A stretch of DNA of 64,000 nt, taken from positions 124,001-188,000 of the forward strand of contig NZ_JAESWA010000023.1 in assembly GCF_016765615.1 (NCBI RefSeq). Direction: 5' to 3'. The notes beneath the pieces are model-generated. The model had not been told where the DNA came from, did no database searches, and saw only the letters and a program-made list of their open reading frames with translations. A program made the translations under genes and the position numbers. Numbering within the stretch: position 1 is the first letter of the stretch; every line of letters begins with the position of its first letter. Shown one piece after another: positions 43,770 through 53,881 of this stretch. This DNA comes from Clostridium paridis. Its GTDB lineage: Bacteria; Bacillota; Clostridia; Clostridiales; Clostridiaceae.

Positions 43770-45803
43770 ATGGATACATCACAATATTTATCAATGTTTT
43801 TAGAGGAATCCTTTGATAACCTTCAGATATTAAATGAATCATTACTAGAGCTTGAGCAAAACCCTCAAGATATGGACAAGCTAAACGAAATATTTAGAGT
43901 TGCTCATACAATAAAGGGAATGGCTGCTACAATGGGATTTACAAATGTTGCTGAATTAACTCACAAAATGGAGGATGTACTTTCAAAATTTAGAGAAGGT
44001 GTCCTTGAAGTTACAAAAAATGAAGTGACTGTATTATTCGATTGTTTAGATACTCTAGAAAAAATGGTTAATAATATCCAAGATGGTATTGAAGAACAAG
44101 TAGATATTACTTCAATTATTAATGATTTAGAATCTATAGGTAAAGAGCAATCACAAGCCGAATCAGATGAAGTAAGTGTAGATGTTAAAGAAGAAGATAA
44201 GGATTTAGAAGAGTTCCTTGAGATAAATCAATATGATTTATCTGTAATTAAGCAAGCGCAGGAAAAAGGCTACAATCCACTTAATATTGTAATAAAACTA
44301 AGTGAAGCTACTTTGCTTAAATCTGCAAGAGCATTTTTAATTGTTAAGGACTTAGAAGAACGTGGAGAAATAATAAAATCATATCCTGCAACTGATGATA
44401 TTGAATCAGAAAACTTTGATTTTACTCTTAAGTTTATTCTTTTAACACAAGACTCTAAAGCTGATATTCATAATTTAATAATTGGAATATCTGAAATTGA
44501 AGAGGTAAAATGTGAAGAGGTAAAGGTAGAAGCTAAACAAGAGAAAACAGAAGAGTTAAAACCAGTGGAGAAGACTCCAGAAAAAGTTCAAGAAAAAGCC
44601 CCATTAGGAAATATACAGCCTAAAAAGGAAATAGCTAAAAATACAACTCAGAAAGAAAATAAGAAAACTCATCAATCAGTTAGAGTTGACTTAGAAAGAT
44701 TAGACAAACTTATGAATATGGTATCTGAGTTGGTTATCAATAGAACAAGATTAGAGCAAATAAGTTTAAAATATAAATCTTTAGAATTAAATGAAACACT
44801 TGAACAAGTAGCTAGAACAACAACAGATTTACAAGACTTGGTTATGAAAATAAGAATGTTACCATTAGATGTAGTATTCAATAGATTCCCAAGAATGATT
44901 AGAGATATTTCTGTAGAATTAAACAAGGAAATAAATTTTGTTGTTGAGGGTGCAGAGACAGAGCTAGATAGAACTGTAATTGATGAAATTGGAGAACCAT
45001 TAATTCACTTATTAAGAAATGCTGCAGACCATGGAGTTGAAAGCAAGGAAGATAGAATTGCAAAAGGTAAAAATCCGGTTGGTACTGTAAGATTAGTTGC
45101 ATATCAAGAAGGAACTAAAGCAGTAATCAAAGTAGAAGATGATGGTGCTGGAATAGATCCTGCTAAGATTAAAGCTAAAGCTGAACGTGTTGGTATTAAT
45201 ACCGAAGGCATGAACGAGGATGATATTAAAAACCTAATATTTGCTCAAGGATTCTCAACAAATGAAGTGGTTACAGACATTTCTGGTAGAGGTGTAGGAA
45301 TGGATGTTGTAAAAACAAAAATTTCTGCATTAGGTGGAACTGTTGAAGTAGTTTCAGAAATAGGCAAAGGTTCTGCATTTATAATTAAATTACCGTTAAC
45401 ACTTCAAATTATACAAGCTTTACTTGTAAAAGTAGGCAGTGAAACTTTTGCAATATCATTAGGATTTATTGACAGAGTAATAGATTATAAAAAAGATAAT
45501 GTTAAGCAAACTAATGGTAAAGAAGTTATTATATACAGAGATGAAGTTATACCTCTAGTAAGGGTTAATGAAAAACTTCATATTGATAGCCAAGAAGAAG
45601 GTAAGAAGTTTGTTATAATAGTAAAAGTTGGAGGAAAAACTGTTGGACTACAAGTTGATTCATTAGCAGGTCAACAAGAAGTTGTTATAAAACCTTTAGG
45701 TAAGAGTTTAGAATCCTTAAAAGAGTATATTGGAGCTACTATACTTGGTGATGGTTTAGTGACTTTAATACTTGATGTAGCTGCATTATTGCAGCTGGGT
45801 TAG
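43770..45803 (+). CDS. cheA: Chemotaxis histidine kinase CheA
   Basis: 677 residues: HPt domain with His46 in RVAHTIKGMAATMGF, a P2-like CheY/CheB-binding region, an acidic/Pro linker (about 250-300), a dimerisation helix pair (LDKLMNMVSELVINRTRLE) and the ATPase with N-box HLLRNAADHGVES, G1 DDGAGID and G2 GRGVGMDVV. The C-terminus is a CheW-like regulatory domain. Phosphorylates CheY and CheB. GGAGG lies before the ATG. Confidence 0.96.
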   Translation: MDTSQYLSMFLEESFDNLQILNESLLELEQNPQDMDKLNEIFRVAHTIKGMAATMGFTNVAELTHKMEDVLSKFREGVLEVTKNEVTVLFDCLDTLEKMVNNIQDGIEEQVDITSIINDLESIGKEQSQAESDEVSVDVKEEDKDLEEFLEINQYDLSVIKQAQEKGYNPLNIVIKLSEATLLKSARAFLIVKDLEERGEIIKSYPATDDIESENFDFTLKFILLTQDSKADIHNLIIGISEIEEVKCEEVKVEAKQEKTEELKPVEKTPEKVQEKAPLGNIQPKKEIAKNTTQKENKKTHQSVRVDLERLDKLMNMVSELVINRTRLEQISLKYKSLELNETLEQVARTTTDLQDLVMKIRMLPLDVVFNRFPRMIRDISVELNKEINFVVEGAETELDRTVIDEIGEPLIHLLRNAADHGVESKEDRIAKGKNPVGTVRLVAYQEGTKAVIKVEDDGAGIDPAKIKAKAERVGINTEGMNEDDIKNLIFAQGFSTNEVVTDISGRGVGMDVVKTKISALGGTVEVVSEIGKGSAFIIKLPLTLQIIQALLVKVGSETFAISLGFIDRVIDYKKDNVKQTNGKEVIIYRDEVIPLVRVNEKLHIDSQEEGKKFVIIVKVGGKTVGLQVDSLAGQQEVVIKPLGKSLESLKEYIGATILGDGLVTLILDVAALLQLG

Positions 45804-45815
45804 GAGAGAATATAA

Positions 45816-46421
45816 ATGAAAGAAAACTTATTTAGTCCAATGCAATTAGATGCGATAAGAGAAGTATCTAACATAGGTGCTGGGAATGCTGCTACAGCAT
45901 TATCCCAGCTGCTAAATAAAAAAATAGATATGTCAGTACCATCAGTTAATATTATCGATTTTGAAGAAGTTTTTTCAAACTTCACTGATGAGAAAGAAGT
46001 ATTAGGAATCTTAATTAGAGTTTTAGGGGATACTCCTGGTAATATCTTATTTATATTTGAAAAAGATGCAGCTAGTGAGATTGTTGAAGCTTTAATTGGC
46101 TCCGCAGATATGTTATTAACTGAAATGGGAAAATCAGCGCTTTGCGAGGTAGGTAATATTATATCTGGTGCTTTTATGAATGCTATTAGTAAATTTACTA
46201 ATCTTTCAATTATGGCTTCAGTACCAGCCATGTCGCACGATATGCTAGGAGCAGTTCTATCTTCAACAATGATAGAAACTGCACAGTTTAGTGAAAATAT
46301 ATTGGAAATAGAAACAAACTTTTTAACAGGTAATAATTGTACTGAGGCAGGAGGATACTTCTACTTCTTGCCTATGCCTGGATCTTTAGAAAAAATATTA
46401 AATGCAATAGGAGTAATGTAA
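45816..46421 (+). CDS. cheC: CheY-P phosphatase CheC
   Basis: 201 residues with two copies of the catalytic motif: REVSNIGAGNAATALSQLL near the N-terminus and CEVGNIISGAFMNAIS in the second half, each with Glu and Asn. Dephosphorylates CheY-P and binds CheD in the adaptation system known from B. subtilis. Lies between cheA and cheY. Confidence 0.93.
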   Translation: MKENLFSPMQLDAIREVSNIGAGNAATALSQLLNKKIDMSVPSVNIIDFEEVFSNFTDEKEVLGILIRVLGDTPGNILFIFEKDAASEIVEALIGSADMLLTEMGKSALCEVGNIISGAFMNAISKFTNLSIMASVPAMSHDMLGAVLSSTMIETAQFSENILEIETNFLTGNNCTEAGGYFYFLPMPGSLEKILNAIGVM

Positions 46422-46438
46422 TTACGGAGGGAATGCGA

Positions 46439-46798
46439 ATGTCAAGAGTATTAATAGTGGATGATGCTGCTTTCATGAGAATGATGATTAAGGATATCTT
46501 AGAAAAGAATGGGTTTGAAGTTGTTGGTGAAGCTAACAATGGAATAAAAGCTGTAGAATTATATAAAAAAGAAAAACCAGATGTTGTAACAATGGATATC
46601 ACAATGCCTGATATGGATGGTATTGAAGCAGTTAAACAAATTAAAGAATTTGACCCATCAGCAAGAGTTATTATGTGTTCAGCTATGGGACAACAAAGTA
46701 TGGTAATGGATGCAATAAGAGCAGGAGCAAAAGACTTTATTGTTAAGCCTTTCCAAGCAGATAGAGTACTTGAAGCTATAAAGAAAACCATAGGATAA
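46439..46798 (+). CDS. cheY: Chemotaxis response regulator CheY
   Basis: A 119-residue single receiver domain: VDDAAFMRMM acidic pair, phospho-acceptor Asp53 in MDITMPDMDG, switch region CSAMGQ and Lys in VKPF. Of two in-frame ATGs, 46439 is chosen because CGGAGGG lies 8 nt upstream; 46433 is only 2 nt from it. Acts on FliM/FliY encoded just downstream. Confidence 0.95.
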   Translation: MSRVLIVDDAAFMRMMIKDILEKNGFEVVGEANNGIKAVELYKKEKPDVVTMDITMPDMDGIEAVKQIKEFDPSARVIMCSAMGQQSMVMDAIRAGAKDFIVKPFQADRVLEAIKKTIG

Positions 46799-46819
46799 CC
46801 AAATTAGGAGGGAAGACCT

Positions 46820-47221
46820 ATGCAAATAATTGCCTTTAAAATAGGAAATGAATTTTTTGGTGTAGAAACACGAAATGTACAAAATATTAATGATATTATG
46901 GAGATTACAAAGGTACCTAATTCTCCTGCATACATAAAAGGATTAATTAATCTAAGAGGAAACATTATTTCACTAGTTGATTTACATCTTCTTTTAGAAG
47001 CTCAAGTATCTGAAGAAAGTCAAAATAATATTATTATATTGGGAATTGAAGAAGAACAAATAGGGATTATGGTAGATTCTGTGCAAGAAGTAATAGAGGT
47101 TGACGAGAAGGATATTCAAAAAATTGAAGCTTCTAAGCACCAAGCATACTTAAAAGGTATAGTTAACCTAGGTGATAAAATTATCACATTGATTGATATA
47201 AACAGAATATTAAATCCATAA
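46820..47221 (+). CDS. cheW: Second chemotaxis coupling protein CheW
   Basis: A 133-residue CheW, shorter than the first copy: IIAFKIGNEFFGVETRNVQNI, AYIKGLINLRGNIISLVDL and a closing YLKGIVNLGDKIITLIDI. No receiver domain is attached, so it is not CheV. GGAGGG lies before the ATG. Confidence 0.93.
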   Translation: MQIIAFKIGNEFFGVETRNVQNINDIMEITKVPNSPAYIKGLINLRGNIISLVDLHLLLEAQVSEESQNNIIILGIEEEQIGIMVDSVQEVIEVDEKDIQKIEASKHQAYLKGIVNLGDKIITLIDINRILNP

Positions 47222-47238
47222 AAAAGTGAGGGGAAAAC

Positions 47239-48237
47239 ATGGCAGAGGTTTTATCACAAAGTGAAATAGATGCCTTGTTATCTGCCCTTTCTACAGGAGA
47301 ACTGCAACCAGAGGAGCTTCAAAAGGATGAAGAGAAACAAAAAGTTAAGCTTTATGACTTTAGAAGCCCTCAGAAGTTTTCTAAGGAACATATAAGAACA
47401 CTTGAGCTTATTCATGATAATTATGCAAGAATAATAAGTAATTATTTAAGTGGTCAACTTAGAAAAAATGTCAAAGTTAAGATAGAAACTGTAGAACAGA
47501 TAACCTATGAGGAATTTATACACTCGGTATCAAATCCAACAATATTGACTATATTCACTTTGGCTCCGCTTAGTGGAAGTATTTTATTTGAGACAAATCC
47601 GCAGTTTGTTTATCAAGTATTAGATATTCTATTAGGTGGTGATGGAGAGCGAAAACTATATACAGCAAAAGAATTTACAGATATAGATAAAAATATAATA
47701 CAACAAGTCAATGCTGGATTGATTTCAAATCTAAAGTTGGCTTGGGAGGATTTAATTTCAGTTGAACCTGCTGTAGATTCAATAGAAACAAATCCAGCTC
47801 TAAATCAAACATTAGCGCCAACTGAGCCAGTTGCACTTATCGTTTTTTCTGTTGAACTTGGAAAAAGTAATTGTTTCATCAACCTATGTATTCCATATCT
47901 AAGCTTAGAAAAAGTTCTTGATAAGTTAGTTGTTCAATACTGGTTTAGAGATGAAGGAGAAGGCGATAAAGAAGAATCTAAGAAGAAAGTATTAGATAGA
48001 TTAAATAATGTAGATGTTAGCATGCATGTAGAATTAGGAAAGACACATCTTATGGTTGATGACTTCTTAAAGCTTGTTAATGGAGATATAGTTAAATTGG
48101 ATAATAAATTTACAGAGCCTGTTAAAGTATTTGTGGAAAATGAAGTAAGCTATATTGGTAAACCAGGAGTTATTGGTAAGAAGGCAGGCGTAGCTATTCT
48201 AGATATTTTGGAAAAGGATGTGGGAAACGATGAGTAA
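47239..48237 (+). CDS. fliM: Flagellar motor switch protein FliM
   Basis: 332 residues. The N-terminal CheY-binding peptide is EVLSQSEIDALLSAL. A CheC-like middle domain follows (GGDGERKLY) and a C-terminal SpoA domain (VELGKTHLMVDDFLKLVNGD). Part of the C-ring that sets rotation direction. Overlaps fliY by 8 bp. Confidence 0.95.
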   Translation: MAEVLSQSEIDALLSALSTGELQPEELQKDEEKQKVKLYDFRSPQKFSKEHIRTLELIHDNYARIISNYLSGQLRKNVKVKIETVEQITYEEFIHSVSNPTILTIFTLAPLSGSILFETNPQFVYQVLDILLGGDGERKLYTAKEFTDIDKNIIQQVNAGLISNLKLAWEDLISVEPAVDSIETNPALNQTLAPTEPVALIVFSVELGKSNCFINLCIPYLSLEKVLDKLVVQYWFRDEGEGDKEESKKKVLDRLNNVDVSMHVELGKTHLMVDDFLKLVNGDIVKLDNKFTEPVKVFVENEVSYIGKPGVIGKKAGVAILDILEKDVGNDE

Positions 48238-49387
48238 CGGATTTCTTTCACAAGAAGAAATAGATTCACTTTTAAATGGAAATCCTAGCAGTACAGCAAG
48301 TCAGCCTGAAGCGGATGATGATCAAAATTTAAAGGATATAGAAAAAGATTTGTTGGGTGAAATTGGAAACATATCCATGGGCTCAGCATCAACTGCCTTA
48401 TCACAGATTATTAATCAACAGGTTAATATCACAACTCCAGTGGTAACACTGACAACATTGCATGAGGTTAAAAAAGGATTTGAGACACCAAATATAGTAT
48501 TAGAAGTAGAATATACTTCAGGAATTGTAGGTAAGAATATCCTTATTATGAAAAATACTGATGCATCAGTTATAGCAAATCTGATGATGGGTGGAGATGG
48601 TTCAGTAGCAGTTACGGAATTATCAGAAATAGAAATATCTGCTGTTCAAGAAGCAATGAATCAAATGATAGGCTCAGCAGCAACTTCAATGGCAACAATG
48701 TTCTCAAGAGAAGTAAATATTTCCCCGCCTAAATCAAAAGTTTGGCAAAATGATGGTGATGAAATTGCTGAGGATATCAGCGACGATGAAAAGGTAGTTA
48801 AAGTTTCTTTCAGAATGACAATAGGTTCGCTTGTAGATTCAAGCATAATGCAAATATTACCTGTAAGTACAGCAAAGAAAATAGTTGCAATTATGATGGG
48901 AGAAGAGGATTTAATTGGTAGTGAAACTGGTAACGAAGAAGTAGTTTCAAAGGAAATTCATCAAGAAGCACCAGCGCAGAGGGCACAAAGCCATACTGAA
49001 GCAAGAGTACAAGAAAATAATACATACGCAAGTAGTGCACCAGCACCAGTTCAAGCACCAGCTCCAGTAGTTGAAGTGCATAGAGCACAATTCGAACCAT
49101 TATCTGCAAGCAGCACAGGAGCAGCACATAGTAATATTGATTTAATATTAGATGTACCGCTTGAAATATCAGTAGTTCTTGGAAGAACTAAAAAGAGTAT
49201 AAGAGATATTCTAAATTTCTCAAGTGGATCTTTAATAGAGTTAGAAAAACTTGCTGAAGAACCAGTTGAAGTTTTAGTAAATGGTAAGAAGATAGCTTAT
49301 GGTGAAGTTGTAGTTGTTGATGAAAACTTTGGCGTAAGAATTACAAGCATAGTTTCAGGTGCTGAAAGAATAAAATCATTAAGATAA
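48230..49387 (+). CDS. fliY: Flagellar motor switch phosphatase FliY (FliN-type)
   Basis: 385 residues. The N-terminus (FLSQEEIDSLLN) is a FliM-like CheY-binding peptide. A CheC-like phosphatase core has two active-site copies (GEIGNISMGSASTALS and QEAMNQMIGSAATS). A Pro/Ala-rich linker (about 255-285) leads to a C-terminal FliN/SpoA domain (LDVPLEISVVLGRTKKSIRD). Combines switch structure with CheY-P removal. Last gene of the operon; two hairpins follow. Confidence 0.94.
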   Translation: MSNGFLSQEEIDSLLNGNPSSTASQPEADDDQNLKDIEKDLLGEIGNISMGSASTALSQIINQQVNITTPVVTLTTLHEVKKGFETPNIVLEVEYTSGIVGKNILIMKNTDASVIANLMMGGDGSVAVTELSEIEISAVQEAMNQMIGSAATSMATMFSREVNISPPKSKVWQNDGDEIAEDISDDEKVVKVSFRMTIGSLVDSSIMQILPVSTAKKIVAIMMGEEDLIGSETGNEEVVSKEIHQEAPAQRAQSHTEARVQENNTYASSAPAPVQAPAPVVEVHRAQFEPLSASSTGAAHSNIDLILDVPLEISVVLGRTKKSIRDILNFSSGSLIELEKLAEEPVEVLVNGKKIAYGEVVVVDENFGVRITSIVSGAERIKSLR

Positions 49388-49391
49388 AAAA

Positions 49392-49508
49392 AGCTTTGTA
49401 AAAAGTCTCATATAGCAAAAATGTCTATATGGACCTTTTACAAGACTTTCAAAATAGGTTAAGAATTTAACTCCTAGTATTATTTTTTAATAAGTAATAC
49501 TAGGAGTT
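49392..49508 (+). terminator. Two consecutive hairpins ending the chemotaxis operon
   Basis: First: a bulged stem of about 20 bp, TTGTAAAAAGTC-CATATAG with its complement (49392-49447). Second: a perfect 14-bp AACTCCTAGTATTA / TAATACTAGGAGTT (49469-49508) followed by TCTATTTAT. Both have poor T-runs. Confidence 0.65.
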
Positions 49509-49592
49509 TCTATTTATGGGTAATATAATAATGCATTTTATCCGCGTATTGGGTATTTCATGCTTAATTATATACAATCTAAATTAAATTAC

Positions 49593-49619
49593 TAAATAAA
49601 TATAAATATGTAACGATAA
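49593..49619 (+). promoter_or_regulatory. Sigma-D (sigma-28)-type promoter of the flgM operon
   Basis: TAAA (49593-49596), 15-nt spacer, AACGATAA (49612-49619), close to the sigma-28 consensus TAAA-N15-GCCGATAA. This would place the anti-sigma gene under the control of its own target. Confidence 0.7.
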
Positions 49620-49657
49620 TAATATTAGAACAATAAAGTATTAAAGGTGGGGTTAGT

Positions 49658-49933
49658 ATGAATATTAAAGGGATATCTCCCTCAAGTATTAATAATTACT
49701 ATAATTCAAATGTAAAAAAGGTAGAAAAGAAGGATGTAGCCAAAGTTCACGATAAAATTGAAATATCAAAGACTGGTAAAGCCCTTCAAAAATATGGTGT
49801 GGAAGAAGTATTTACAAATTCACCAGAAAAAATAGAAAAGTTAAAAAATGATATTAAAAATGGAACTTATAATCCAAGTTCAGCTGCTATCTCTAGAGCA
49901 ATGTTTGACTCAATGAAAGGGAGAAAAATTTAA
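49658..49933 (+). CDS. flgM: Anti-sigma-28 factor FlgM
   Basis: 91 residues: a disordered N-terminus (MNIKGISPSSINNYYNSN) and a helical C-terminus with the sigma-binding pattern VEEVFTNSPEKIEKLKNDIKNGTYNP. Holds sigma-D inactive until hook completion. AAGGTGGGG lies before the ATG. First gene after the sigma-D-type promoter; TAATG overlap with flgN. Confidence 0.9.
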   Translation: MNIKGISPSSINNYYNSNVKKVEKKDVAKVHDKIEISKTGKALQKYGVEEVFTNSPEKIEKLKNDIKNGTYNPSSAAISRAMFDSMKGRKI

Positions 49934-50343
49934 TGAGTGAATCCATAAAAGAAATATTTGTAGAAGAGAAAAAAAGCTTAATGAAGCTTATGAATATTTT
50001 AGAGAAGCAACATGGATATATAATAAATAAGGAAATTTTCAACTTGGAGGGTATAGTTGAAGAAATTCAAGAAGTAAATAAAGAAGTAGCTCAGTGGGAA
50101 GTAAAAAGAAGAAGGGCGACATCGGGGTTAGATTTGGTTGATTACATTAATAATAATAAAGATGAAGAGCTAGAAAATTTATATAGAGAAATAAGAATGC
50201 TCTTAGAAGAATTAAGATTACAGAAGGATACTAATGAGTTATTAATAAAACAGCAGCTATCCTTTACAAATAGACTATTAACATTAATTAATCCTAGAAG
50301 AGATATAGATACTTACAATTCTTATGGGAAAATAAAAAGGTAA
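49933..50343 (+). CDS. flgN: FlgK/FlgL chaperone FlgN
   Basis: A 136-residue helical coiled-coil protein of the FlgN type (KEIFVEEKKSLMKLMNILEK). It is placed directly before flgK, its client, as in most Firmicutes. Identification rests on helical content, length and position; sequence similarity in this family is low. Confidence 0.82.
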   Translation: MSESIKEIFVEEKKSLMKLMNILEKQHGYIINKEIFNLEGIVEEIQEVNKEVAQWEVKRRRATSGLDLVDYINNNKDEELENLYREIRMLLEELRLQKDTNELLIKQQLSFTNRLLTLINPRRDIDTYNSYGKIKR

Positions 50344-50355
50344 TGGGAGGATAAC

Positions 50356-52191
50356 ATGTCAGGATTATTTGGAACATTAAATATTGGTGGAAGAGGAATG
50401 TCAGTTGCTCAAAAAACAATTGATGTAACTTCACATAATATTTCTAATGCTAACACGCCTGGATTTTCAAGACAAAGGGCTCAGATAGAAACATCAAGAC
50501 CTTATGGAGGACCTGTATTAGGCGCTGTTGCTACAGCAGGTCAAGTAGGAACAGGAGCTCAAGTATCTGCAATAGAAAGAATAAGAGATACATTTTTGGA
50601 TTTTCAGGTAAGAAATGAAACAAGTACAGCTGGTAAGTTTGATATAAGAAATAATTTCTTAAGTGAAGTACAAGATATATTTAACGAACCATCAGATACA
50701 GGCATTTCAACATTAATGGGTAAGTTCTTTGATTCATGGCAAGAACTATCCAAACAACCTCAAAACTCAAATGCTAGGACTGTAACTGCTCAACAAACAG
50801 TTTCGTTAACAGATGCATTAAATCATACATACACTAAGCTTCAAGATTTAAAATCAAATGCTCAAAATTTACTTAAGAATGACGTGACTGATATGAATAG
50901 TATATTAGATCAGATTGGTGCGTTAAATAAGGAAATTAAAACAGTTAAAGTTTCAGGAAATGAACCTAATGATTTAATGGATAAAAGAGATTTGCTTATT
51001 GACCAATTAAGTAATAAATTTAATTTAAATGTAGAGAGAAAAGAGTTTGAAGGTATAGATTTAAAACCTACAGATACAGGTAGTATGAAAAATAGTAAGT
51101 TAGTAGCTGCTGATGATAATGAATCTGTTATGAGATTTTCATATATTAGTTCGATGGAAAAGGATAGTAATGATCCATCTGGCCAAACTTATACTATAAC
51201 ATATTATAAGCTAGGCAATATGCAATCTGAGGATAATAAAGGTACAATGAAAGTAACTGGATTAACACCTGATAAAGTTGATGAATTAATGAATTCTAGA
51301 ATATTATGGGCTAATTCAGAGGGAACTCCAGTAAAAGGTGATGGATATCCTGTAAAAGCAAATTATACTATAAATGCTGCTGAAATTATGGATTTTCAGC
51401 CTCAATCAGGAGAAATAGCTGGTACAATATCAGTAGAACAAGATATAAATGGATATATAGATCAGTTAAATAAGATTGCTAAATCATTAGCATATTCAGT
51501 AAATGCAATACATTCGGGACTTGCAAAGAGTACTGGAAATCCTGGAGTACCAGATAAAGATTATTCCGTTTTCTTTGTAAATAAAGATGTAGCTAAATAT
51601 AGTAATACACATGAATTAAATAACTTAGATGATACTTTAGCAGCAGAGCAAGATATTAATGCTGGAAACATTACTTTAAATGAAGAATTATTAAATGATG
51701 TAATGAAGATAAAAACAAAGTCTCATGATAATGCTTATGCCTTTACAGCACAGAATCCAGTTGATGGAGAAAGTGATGGCGCTAGAGCATTAGCAATTGC
51801 AAAACTAAGAGATACCTTACTTAGAGTTCAAGATTTTGGAGGACTGGTTAGTACTAGAGCAGATATGTTCAATGCTTCAAGAGGAGGAGCTACACTAAGT
51901 AATAACGGAATGACAATTGCTAGTGATACAAGTGGAATGACACTTAGTGGATATTTTAAAGATACAATTGATAAATTAGGTGTTCAAGCACAAGAATCAG
52001 GTAGAATGGTAACCAATCAAGAGAGTCTACTTAATTCTCTTCAACAAAGCAGAGACTCAGTATCGGGAGTATCATTAGATGAAGAAATGACAAATTTAGT
52101 ACAATTTCAACATGCTTATAATGCAAATGCTAAGATTATTGCTACAGTAGATGAACTTCTTAATGTTGTAGTAAATGGGTTGATAAAATAG
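50356..52191 (+). CDS. flgK: Flagellar hook-associated protein FlgK (HAP1)
   Basis: 611 residues. N-terminal rod/hook motif (DVTSHNISNANTPGFSRQR) and C-terminal VSLDEEMTNLVQFQHAYNAN followed by a heptad tail are the signature ends of HAP1. Joins hook to filament. GGGAGG lies before the ATG. Confidence 0.95.
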   Translation: MSGLFGTLNIGGRGMSVAQKTIDVTSHNISNANTPGFSRQRAQIETSRPYGGPVLGAVATAGQVGTGAQVSAIERIRDTFLDFQVRNETSTAGKFDIRNNFLSEVQDIFNEPSDTGISTLMGKFFDSWQELSKQPQNSNARTVTAQQTVSLTDALNHTYTKLQDLKSNAQNLLKNDVTDMNSILDQIGALNKEIKTVKVSGNEPNDLMDKRDLLIDQLSNKFNLNVERKEFEGIDLKPTDTGSMKNSKLVAADDNESVMRFSYISSMEKDSNDPSGQTYTITYYKLGNMQSEDNKGTMKVTGLTPDKVDELMNSRILWANSEGTPVKGDGYPVKANYTINAAEIMDFQPQSGEIAGTISVEQDINGYIDQLNKIAKSLAYSVNAIHSGLAKSTGNPGVPDKDYSVFFVNKDVAKYSNTHELNNLDDTLAAEQDINAGNITLNEELLNDVMKIKTKSHDNAYAFTAQNPVDGESDGARALAIAKLRDTLLRVQDFGGLVSTRADMFNASRGGATLSNNGMTIASDTSGMTLSGYFKDTIDKLGVQAQESGRMVTNQESLLNSLQQSRDSVSGVSLDEEMTNLVQFQHAYNANAKIIATVDELLNVVVNGLIK

Positions 52192-52203
52192 GGGGTTTGT
52201 TAA

Positions 52204-53199
52204 ATGAGAGTAACCAATAGAATGCTTTCTAACAATTATTTAAATGATATGAGAACAAACTTGACAAATATGCAAAAGATGCAAAGTCAATTAAGTTCAG
52301 GTAAGGAAATAAGAAGACCGTCAGATAATCCTTTTAAAGTAGCTAGATCGATGCAACTTACATCTGACATGGCAACTAATACTCAATATAATGAGAATAT
52401 TAAAGATACTATTAACTGGCTTGATGCAACAGATACATCCTTAGGGCAAGTAAATGAATCTTTACAGAGAGTCAGAGAACTTATGGTTTCAGCAGGAAAT
52501 GCGGCCTTTGGTTCAGATGAAAGAAAAGCAATTAAGGATGAAGTAAATCAAAAAGTTTCTGAAATAGCTCAAATATTAAATACAAATTTTGATGGTAGAT
52601 ATATATTTGGAGGTACTAAGACTACATCAAAGCCTATAAATGTAAACACAGAAGTATTAAGTGGAAACAACACTTTATCATTTGCAGGTAAAAATGGAGA
52701 GAACCTACCAACAAATTCAACAGATATAGATGTTCAAGCTCAACTAGATATGATTGGAACAAAAATGAACGTTGAAGTTACCCAAGGAGTAACTATGAGT
52801 TACAATGTAACTGCAAGCGAAGTTACTAATTTTACAAATGAAAAAGGTAAAAAAATTGATGTAATGGATTTGTTAAAGGATATCGTTACTAATCTAGATT
52901 CCGCGAACCCAGCTGATCAAGAAAAACTTATAAATGATAATTTAAGTGATTTAACTTCAACTGTTACGAATGTTTTGAAAATAAGGGCTGAAGTTGGAGC
53001 TAAACAAAATAGAATGGATTCTGCCAAAGATAAGAATGAAGAAGAGAATTTTAATATGACGGATATACTTTCAAAAACAGAGGATATTGATATTACTCAA
53101 AAGATGATGGAATATTCTATGGCTCAAACAGTTTATACAGCAGCACTACAAACTTCGTCTAGAATAATACAACCATCACTAATGGATTTCCTAAGATAA
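52204..53199 (+). CDS. flgL: Flagellar hook-associated protein FlgL (HAP3)
   Basis: 331 residues with flagellin-like ends: RVTNRMLSNNYLNDMRTNL, QLSSGKEIRRPSDNP, and C-terminal YTAALQTSSRIIQPSLMDFL. Adaptor between FlgK and the filament. Lies 12 nt after flgK. Confidence 0.94.
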   Translation: MRVTNRMLSNNYLNDMRTNLTNMQKMQSQLSSGKEIRRPSDNPFKVARSMQLTSDMATNTQYNENIKDTINWLDATDTSLGQVNESLQRVRELMVSAGNAAFGSDERKAIKDEVNQKVSEIAQILNTNFDGRYIFGGTKTTSKPINVNTEVLSGNNTLSFAGKNGENLPTNSTDIDVQAQLDMIGTKMNVEVTQGVTMSYNVTASEVTNFTNEKGKKIDVMDLLKDIVTNLDSANPADQEKLINDNLSDLTSTVTNVLKIRAEVGAKQNRMDSAKDKNEEENFNMTDILSKTEDIDITQKMMEYSMAQTVYTAALQTSSRIIQPSLMDFLR

Positions 53200-53213
53200 T
53201 AGGAGGATAAAGT

Positions 53214-53639
53214 ATGGAATTAATTACAAAATTTCATGGAACTTTTAACTATGAAGAAAAAGACATTATAAATTTTCCAAATGGAATTATGGGCTTCGAA
53301 GAATTGAATAAATTTATAATAGTTGAATCTAAGGAAAATGAAGCATTTAAAATACTACAATCTTTAGAAGATGGTGATATAGGGTTGCTTAGTATTTCTC
53401 CATTTGATGTTAAAGAGGATTACGAAGTAGAGTTAAATGAAGAAATGGTAAATTCTTTAGGAATTGAAAGTCCTGAGGATGTAATTTTATATAATATTGT
53501 TACTTTAAATAGTGATATTTATAAAATTACAGTAAATTTAAAGGCACCAATTATTATAAATGTTAATAAAAAAGTAGGAAAACAGGTAATAATAGATAAA
53601 GAAGAATATAAGATAAAACATCCTTTAATAAAGAGGTGA
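53214..53639 (+). CDS. fliW: Flagellar assembly factor FliW
   Basis: A 141-residue protein with FNYEEKDIINFPNGIMGFEE and the LLSISPF segment of FliW. In B. subtilis it binds either flagellin or CsrA; free FliW relieves CsrA repression of the flagellin mRNA. It lies four bases upstream of csrA. The flagellin leaders here carry CsrA sites. Confidence 0.95.
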   Translation: MELITKFHGTFNYEEKDIINFPNGIMGFEELNKFIIVESKENEAFKILQSLEDGDIGLLSISPFDVKEDYEVELNEEMVNSLGIESPEDVILYNIVTLNSDIYKITVNLKAPIIINVNKKVGKQVIIDKEEYKIKHPLIKR

Positions 53640-53643
53640 TTGA

Positions 53644-53859
53644 ATGTTAGTTATTACCAGGAAAAAGGGTGAGTCATTGTTAATTGGTGACGACATAGAA
53701 ATAGAAGTTTTAAAACTTGAAAATGGAAGCGTAAAACTTGCTATTAATGCACCAAAGAGTATAAGAATACTTAGAAAAGAATTGTATGTAGAAGTTACAA
53801 ATGAAAATAAGGAAGCTATATCTTTTGACTTAGAGATTCTTAAGAAAATAAAAAAATGA
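53644..53859 (+). CDS. csrA: Translational repressor CsrA
   Basis: A 71-residue dimeric RNA-binding protein: [21 protein letters not shown] with the conserved Arg/Lys patch, and the second RNA-contact strand IRILRKE. Expected to bind GGA motifs in the three flagellin leaders. Longer C-terminal tail than E. coli CsrA, as usual in Firmicutes. Confidence 0.96.
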   Translation: MLVITRKKGESLLIGDDIEIEVLKLENGSVKLAINAPKSIRILRKELYVEVTNENKEAISFDLEILKKIKK

Positions 53860-53881
53860 TATTGTAATCGGGGTGAATAAT